This document shows positions 57,688 to 64,000 of a DNA stretch of 64,000 bases, piece after piece. How positions within the stretch are numbered: position 1 is the stretch's first letter; every line of letters begins with the position of its first letter. The position numbers and the translations under genes were made by a program. A model generated the notes under the pieces. The model was not told where the DNA came from. It did not search any database and saw nothing but the letters and a program-made list of their open reading frames with translations. Origin of the DNA: Zoroaster sp. YZ-2022 (taxonomy: Eukaryota; Echinodermata; Asteroidea; Forcipulatida; Zoroasteridae); contig CM055820.1 of NCBI GenBank assembly GCA_029582265.1, forward strand, positions 14,187,695-14,251,694. The letters are read 5' to 3'.

Positions 57688-60600
57688 ATGAGAGTACCTT
57701 GTGATCGACGTGTTCGGATCGGAGCCATTTTCTTGCTTGTTACAGTCCTGACAATCTATGTGTTTCTTGGTCGGCATCTTGTTATCCTAACCAAGGATGA
57801 CATCTCTCATAAAAGGTAATTGTGAGACTTTTGAGATGTTTGATGGCAACAGACTATTTATATATTTTTTAATTGTTCATGATATTGTGATATTAACAGT
57901 AGGATAAGGGCTGTACGTGTCGCACCAACATCTTAAGAATCATGTCTTTAAGACAACACTGTCTTAAAGCCAGTATACACTTTTGATAAAATGTCTGTAA
58001 ATGCATCCGTATCAGAATCAACCTGTGAAAGTTTCAGCTTATTAGATTGTATTGTTTAAAACGAGAAAAACATTATGCATTAAGTAAGGCTGTGCAGGGT
58101 ATCCGGATACCCGACCAAAACGGTCATTACCCGGTTCCATTTTTCGGTTCCAATTACCCGTAAACAACTTTTTAAAATTCGAACTTAAAATTTGAGCGGT
58201 GCAAACAGAAATTGAACAATGCACTTGTACAGACAATTATCTATAAATTCAAGAGATTGCACTCCAATAAAGAAAAGATCGATAGTATGGTATCCTCTGT
58301 ATTATAAAAGTCAATTTGTTACCATTTACAGTACATGTATTTGTATACCACAGGAGGCATGTTTTCAACAAAAATGAAAACGGGTATCCGGGTATCCGAA
58401 GTTTCCTGATTTTGGGTATCTGGTTCCAAAAATATCTGAAAACGCACAGCACTAGCATTAAGGTTGTACCGTCTTCATGAATACAACATTTATTTTTGAA
58501 ATAATTTCCTTTATTTGACTAAAACAGCAGCACCTAAAGGCAGAAATTTTGAAATGGATGTTTGTAACCATCATCAACTTCCCATCAAGTAAGTTTTATG
58601 TTAAATTGTCATCATTTATGTTTTTTTAAAGATTACCAGTGGTGTAGAGTGGTTTTAAACAAGTTTATACAATTTACACAAAATAATACAGTTTATGCAA
58701 AAGGAAAACAAATTTCCAGACCTTGACAATGACGTTCACTGTTCTTGACGTCATGAAATTCGCTATTACAAGTTCTATTTTTTTAAATTGAGGCTAGGCC
58801 AACCTGACAGGAAAGAACTTTGGTAAAGAACACTGCCCTCTGTTGATTATGTGAATGTTTTTAAAGAAATGTGTTTTATAAATGAATAAGAAAATAATCA
58901 TAATAATGGAGACTTATATTGTGCCAAAATCCACTAAAAATTAGCGCTCAAGGCCAGAGTATAAGCCAGGACTTCCAAATTTGTTATTCTTGGCAAAACA
59001 GTGTTCAAATGTGTCCCAAAGTTTGATGTATTCCAAGTAAAAGAGGTCCATTTAGCAAAACAGGACGTCTAAAAGACACTCCAAGGTATTGTTGGCTAAT
59101 ACTATGCTCAAGGCGCGTAGTCACATCTGCACAATGAAAAACAGTGGACTAAAGTTAAGGGAAAGACTTCCTGAGGAGGGTCCTGAGGTGGGTCCTGAGG
59201 TGGGTCCTGAGGTGGGTACTGAGGTGGGTCCTGAGGGGGGTCCTGAGGTGGGTCCTGAGGTGGGTCCTGAGGTGGGTCCTGAGGTGGGTCCTGAGGGATA
59301 TGAGTGTACTTCAGGTTTGGATGTGAAGAGGTTATTTATTCTGAGATACTGAAGCTGACCCCAAAAAAATGCACATTTAAATGGAAAATTTCAGAATGTA
59401 AATTTTGATGATTATTTTAAGATTTTAGAACGTTAGGGGGTTCAAGTGCCCCATTTGTCCAGTACACCAATACCCACCAAGTTATGGCCAAAGTTCCTGC
59501 CCACCATACACCAATGTATACCCACCAAGTTATGGCCAAAGTTCCTGCCCACCATACACCAATGTATACCCACCAAGTTATGGCCAATGTTCCTGCCCAC
59601 CATTAGCAATGCTGAAAACTCGGCCACACACAAAAGCAAAACATGAGACCGACAAAGTAACAATTGTCATGAAGGCTTGACTCTATTGCTTAATCTTTGC
59701 TGCTTGATTGACAGGCTGGATGGATGGAAAAAACATGTTTTATACCACTGGGAAAAAAACACCGTAACTGGACCTGAATCCACCTTTGTTCTAGAAAACC
59801 ATGATATCATCGTGGGACATACTTTAACCAGGTTAGGTTGAAATAGTGTGTGATAAGACATATAACCTGTCATGTGTTATCAGAAAGCCAAGTTATTACC
59901 ATTTCCACCAAATTCTTTCCCATCATCACAAATAGATTTCCTCCCATATTTACCTTATCAGAATACATTACTGGGGTATAATTTTCTGAGATTGTGACCT
60001 GATCATTAGGTTGAGAATGTATGTAGGTTCACCCAACAGTCATTCACGGAAGAAAAAATGATGTCAGCTTTCTAGAAGCCTTTTATATTTGGGAATAGAT
60101 ATTTGTCTAAGTACAGTCCTGGATTTTCATTTTTGAAGTGGAAAGGCCACTTTTCTATTAGAGTAACGGTCCACAGACCAGGGCAACAGAGGCCATGGTC
60201 TCTGTGAAATTTCAGGCCTGTAAGTATTTGTGATTTTATTCCTGCAAATTGACTAGTGTTAGGACAGTTAACCAGTTAACTAACCGAAACTGACCGAAAA
60301 TGACCGTTTATAAATAAATTTGCTAACCAGCTAACCAGCTAACCAAAAGCAATATTTAAAAAATACGACCAACAATTTTGGAAGAATTTTGTTGTTTTTA
60401 GACTACATTGGTTATAAAACAATCATTTTGTCATTTGCCAATAATCTAGTTTGTTTGGCCGTCAGGTGCTGACTTCGGTTAACCAACCATGAAAGAACAG
60501 TTAGATAACTAACTAGTAACTCCCAGCAGTAAAATTGATGGATTCTATGTTTAATAATAGTTCATAAATAAGAATATTGTACAATGTTATTCTATGGGCA

Positions 60601-62582
60601 GATTGACATACATACGTATAATGCAGATGTAATTTCCCCAATCTTCCATCTATGTGAGCTTGGTTCAAATCCCACCATGCACATATTGTTATTCGTAAGT
60701 CTTTCTGTTTATCATTAGAGTTCATAAATCAAGTTATAATTCAGCCATGCCCTAGTCTAGAGGACATGTCTAGGCTGGGTTGTTGATGTTATAGCAAGAG
60801 TTTTCGACAAATAGTTAAATGTTCAGTAGTTTAAAGCCATGTTCATTCATTTGTGAACCAATCCAATAATCGATGTGATAATATTGACTGGTCAGGCATT
60901 AACTTCTGGTTTTTGTTTGCTGGTTTTTGTTTGCCACATGTACAGCTAGCACTACACACTAACCACACCTGGCAAACCCACAATTACAAAGTGCAAGCAA
61001 AAGTTGCTCCATTTGCCAGCTATTGTGCACAGCGTCTATTCATAATGTTGAAACAGATGTTGCTGAACAAACAACAGCTGCTGACTATTGAGCCATGAAA
61101 TTGAGGCTTGTGTATATCAATGTCCGAAGAGTACAGGTAGTGAATTTCTAGTTTTATTGCCTTGTGTTGTTTGTCAATTAATTATTATTTAAGATTAAAT
61201 CTAAATTTAGCTTTATTGATTATTTTGTTTTTCTAAAAGTTTTTTGTCTAGCATCTGTCCTCCTCATCTGTGCCTTATTTTCAGTTTTTCTGTTGTGATA
61301 ACATGTTGGTTGCATATATTTCTTGGCCACTGTAGAGTTGAAATGAACCAACCAATGTTGTACATGTACCTTTCCTTTGTAGTGGTCTGTTTTTATGGCA
61401 TTTGTACATAACTCAAGGGATGAAGGTTGCATCTTTTCAGTAAAATTTTGGTTTTATTTTTGATCATGCTTTGTAGGAAATCAGAGATGAACCAAGTGAT
61501 GACTGATGTAGACAATGAACATCCACAAATACTGCACACCGACTTAAGAACTGAAACTCTGCAAAATAATCACCTCATTAAACTGAAGAATGATGACCCA
61601 GAATTTAGCTTCAGGAAGAATGATTTATTTGTGCCGTCGGTATGTTCTCTCTGAGTAATTGGCTCATTTGAGGGAAGGTATAACATGTGTAATTACCAGA
61701 GGATCAAATTAACAACTTTTATCTAAAAAGTTACTTAGTGTAAAGTTGGTAAAATAATTTTGTTGGAAAATATTTGGTAATTTATTTTCCACGCATACAT
61801 CAAATGTTCACAGTGGTTATTTAGAAGAAAAAAACAATTCATGAGCGGGTCATCTAGAAATCCATGGAGCTTGTATCAGTAACCCTTTGTAGGAACTGTA
61901 TAAGTTGAGAAAGTTAAAGGGGAAATACAACATTGAAAATGTTGGCTAAATTGCTTCCATGGTTATCCTTACTTTCTTTGAATTAGTGAAACGTTCAGTT
62001 GAGTAATGAATGTAAGTCATGAGATTAGTGTTTTCACATTTTGTACAGAAAACACTTGGAGTAAAAAGTTGCTGTCAGCAACCTTTGTGTAACGGCATAG
62101 CATTTTTGTTTGAATATTCTCTGAAATGAAAGCACTTAAGATGGGTAATTTTGTAGGATGATTGGTACATGTACCTCACCAATGTCACATCAAGTTAACT
62201 TTCGGATAATAATTTAGTTAAATTACCAATGTTGCATCTGTCCTTTAAATAGTTTAATTTGATATTTCTAAATAAAATTCACTGGTAATTTCAGAATGAT
62301 TTCCCTGTTAAAATTGTAAGCACAAATGCAGTCAGTATCGTTTTATTGCATTTTAATAAATATTTGTCTTAACTTTTTTATGAATATTAATTTTTTTCTC
62401 TCAGAAATGTCCAACATCTATTCAAAAAAAGCTATCCAATATGTCTTGGACATCTGAGCTATACCATCCAGAGATCAAGCAACTGCTTACAAGTACCGAC
62501 ATCAGTGTGGAAGAATACAATAGACTACTCCATTACTGGATGCCTTTTGGCTTCAAATATCACCAAAATTTCACATATAAAG
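57688..62582 (+). CDS. probable GT29 sialyltransferase (ST6GalNAc-like), 5' part, three coding exons
   Basis: Exons 57688-57815, 61477-61639, 62405-62582; GT/AG borders and phases 2 and 0 agree. 156 complete codons lie in the window. The start MRVPCDRRVRIG and hydrophobic IFLLVTVLTIYVFL (11-27) make a type II Golgi anchor. The second exon is a polar stem. The third reads CPTSIQKKLS, W-x-x-x-LYHP, EEYNRLLHYWMPFGF. This resembles the region before sialyl motif L in ST6GalNAc enzymes (C-P-x-S...W...L..P...E..RL...PFGF), which add alpha-2,6 sialic acid to GalNAc. The sialyl motifs themselves would lie beyond the window, so the call rests on the stem junction only. Sequons: N109 and N152. An acceptor CAG just before the ATG implies an upstream non-coding exon. 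Confidence 0.72.
58085..58457. mobile_element. MITE with GGTATCCGGATACCC palindromes
   Basis: The left end AAGGCTGTGCAGGGTATCCG and right end AAAACGCACAGCACTAGC are inverted relatives. The interior repeats ACCCGGTTCC and GGGTATCCGG. hAT-like by its GTGC ends; no clear target duplication. Confidence 0.65.
59176..59294. repeat. 12-bp tandem array (GGTCCTGAGGTG)n
   Basis: Ten units, a few with GGGGG or GTACT variants. The frame gives GPEV repeats but has no coding context. Confidence 0.94.
59465..59605. repeat. 48-bp tandem repeat, three copies
   Basis: TACCCACCAAGTTATGGCCA, then AAGTTCCTGCCCACCATACA and CCAATGTA, three times. Confidence 0.94.
60252..60515. mobile_element. MITE rich in TAACCAG/GGTTAAC
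   Basis: Left ACTAGTGTTAGGACAGTTAA and right AACAGTTAGATAACTAACTAGT are loosely inverted. The interior has repeated GCTAACCA. Borders approximate. Confidence 0.5.
61665..62260. mobile_element. MITE-like family B copy in sialyltransferase-like intron 2
   Basis: An isolated end motif at 61672 (GAGGGAAGGTATAACATGTG) is followed at 61916 by AAAGGGGAAATACAACATTG. The family body then runs to AAATTACCAATGTTGCATCT. The body aligns with 43245-43600. Confidence 0.75.
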
Positions 62583-63307
62583 GTACAAATCAAATTATTT
62601 CACAAATTACTTTTCAACCTACAGAGGACGGAAATTCCAGAGAATTTATACAAAATCTGAATATCTGAAACTTGAACAAGTTTGTTTTTATACATATCTC
62701 TTGATTCTTAATATCAAAATATGGATGTATTTTACCAAAAGTGTGTACTGGTTTTAACCATGCTTTTGACAATAGCAATTATTTTAAACAATTTTTTCCC
62801 TCTCCACTGTTAAAATCCTTATTGATTTAAAACAAAAATGTCGGGGGAAAAAGCAAGAAAAGTTTTACAAGTTAAATTATTTGTTTGTCACTAACACCTG
62901 CTTGATACAAATTCCAGACACGGTGTTCATTTACAAGTTAAATGGTTCTCTTTTAATCAATAAATCATTCCAGAACCATCAACATGATAACAATTATCAG
63001 GAGTGTTCAGTGTTCTTTTAATATTATTTAACCAACCCAAGCACACTTTTATTCTCATTAATAAATACCTGTAGTGATTTCGGTTTCAAAGTTTCAGACA
63101 CTGCAAATTCACATGGAAACACTTGCAAAGTGTACGAGTCAGTGTGATGCGAAACAAACTTCATCACTCTGATTGGTTAAATTTTTTGACGTACTGTGGT
63201 AAATGTAACAGCTGGGGCGACTCCTCTTTACTGGCTGTTAATACACCCCCACGTGATCAGATTGTATAATCCGTCTTGAGCATTTCATTAATAAATCATC
63301 ATTTTAA
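62583..63307. other. sialyltransferase-like intron 3 (start)
   Basis: AT-rich DNA downstream of the GTACAAAT donor. No further exon recognised before the window ends. Confidence 0.5.
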
Positions 63308-63654
63308 TATAATAATAATGTGTGGACTTATATAGCGCACGTATCCACCAACTAAGTGGTGCTCAAGTCGCATTATATCATTACTCCTGCTCATAAGGCT
63401 CATAAATCATTCCTGAAACCATCTCAGCTCCCTGGGGAGTATACAGCTCAATTGCTGCCATTACAGCGCATATAGGGCTAATCAACCAACTCTGCCCTCA
63501 CAAGTACCCATTTAACCCCTGGGTGGAGAGAAGCAATTATGGTTAAGTGTATTGCTCAAGGACACAAGTGTCACGGCCGGGATTCGAACCCACATTCTGC
63601 TGCTAACACCAGAACTTGAGTCCGGTAAGCTAGACCGCTCGGCCACGACACTCC
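63308..63654 (-). mobile_element. tRNA-derived SINE, full length
   Basis: The minus strand reads GGAGTGTCGTGGCCGAGCGG (A-box), then GTGGGTTCGAATCCCGGCC (B-box). The family body and GCGCTATATAAGTCCACAC with an (ATT)n tail follow. This is the best-preserved copy in the window. The head resembles tRNA-Ser/Leu. Confidence 0.92.
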
Positions 63655-64000
63655 TTGAACAAGAAGAACAAGAAGAACAATGCATGGCAAGTAATTGCAC
63701 CACACAAACTGAAAGATGTTGCTATCCATTGTGTAAGTTTACAAACAAACAACTTTTTGCTCTATTTTGAAGCAAAACAAAAATAATAATATAATAATGA
63801 TAATAAATAAATAGAATTTAATGAAAAATAATTTTAAAAATCATAAAAACAAAAATATGGCCATAGCATTTTGGAATACATGTATTTTATTTCCAAAGGC
63901 TGTGTAACAAAGTGAAAGCAAGTTTTACCTTTATTTCCTTGCTTGGAAAGTATTGGAAATAAAATGGGATTACTGAGCAGGTACATAAATAAAACAATTT
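63655..64000. other. AT-rich end of window
   Basis: Short (AAGAAC)n at 63656-63680, then AT-rich DNA. Nothing recognised. Confidence 0.45.

Larger units (their letters stand above)
57816..61476 (+). other. sialyltransferase-like intron 1 content
   Basis: Contains two hAT-type MITEs, a SINE tail piece near 58900-58970 (GACTTATATTGTGCCAAAAT), a 12-bp array and a 48-bp triplicate, plus unique AT-rich DNA. Confidence 0.65.

Overview
This is a window of animal nuclear DNA. It has long introns with GT/AG borders, many tRNA-derived SINEs, MITE-like inverted-repeat elements and microsatellites, and no operons. The gene content points to an echinoderm, most likely a sea cucumber. The phosphagen kinase has a creatine-kinase-like body with an arginine-type specificity loop, and there is a TIMP relative resembling tensilin of holothurian dermis. 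The species call is inference from gene type only; another echinoderm or a hemichordate is possible.

Layout. 1-690 is a 23-bp tandem array. 998-1354 (-) is a LINE remnant. 2977-8225 (+) is a guanidino (arginine-type) kinase made of a 4-nt coding microexon and one large exon; joined, they create an MGGC acylation-type N-terminus. 10.3-12.0 kb holds two SINEs, a 21-bp array and a 400-bp ATT run. 14664-28290 (-) is a six-exon CYP2-clan cytochrome P450 with all splice phases consistent; only the membrane-anchor exon was not found. 30.0-31.3 kb is a nest of inverted-repeat elements. 31315-36361 is a 5-kb unit with about 300-bp inverted ends built of 20-bp repeats and a 6-bp target duplication; it carries a small zinc-ribbon gene. 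37.06-43.10 kb is a satellite with a 49-bp unit. 44146-52970 (-) is a four-exon TIMP/tensilin-like gene whose introns are filled with minisatellites and transposon pieces. 54.9 kb and 56.1-56.3 kb hold small zinc-finger-like and SAP-like fragments. 57688-62582 (+) is the 5' part (three coding exons) of a probable GT29 sialyltransferase that runs off the window.

The real genes do not look functionally linked; this is ordinary metazoan gene spacing. The recurring theme of the non-genic part is tandem amplification inside dispersed elements. At least three arrays (49-bp, 32-bp and about 33-bp) lie within or next to copies of identifiable MITE-like families, and for the 32-bp array an unexpanded copy of the same element is present at 15.0 kb.

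All exon models were assembled by eye from splice signals, phase and family motifs. None is backed by transcript data or database search.
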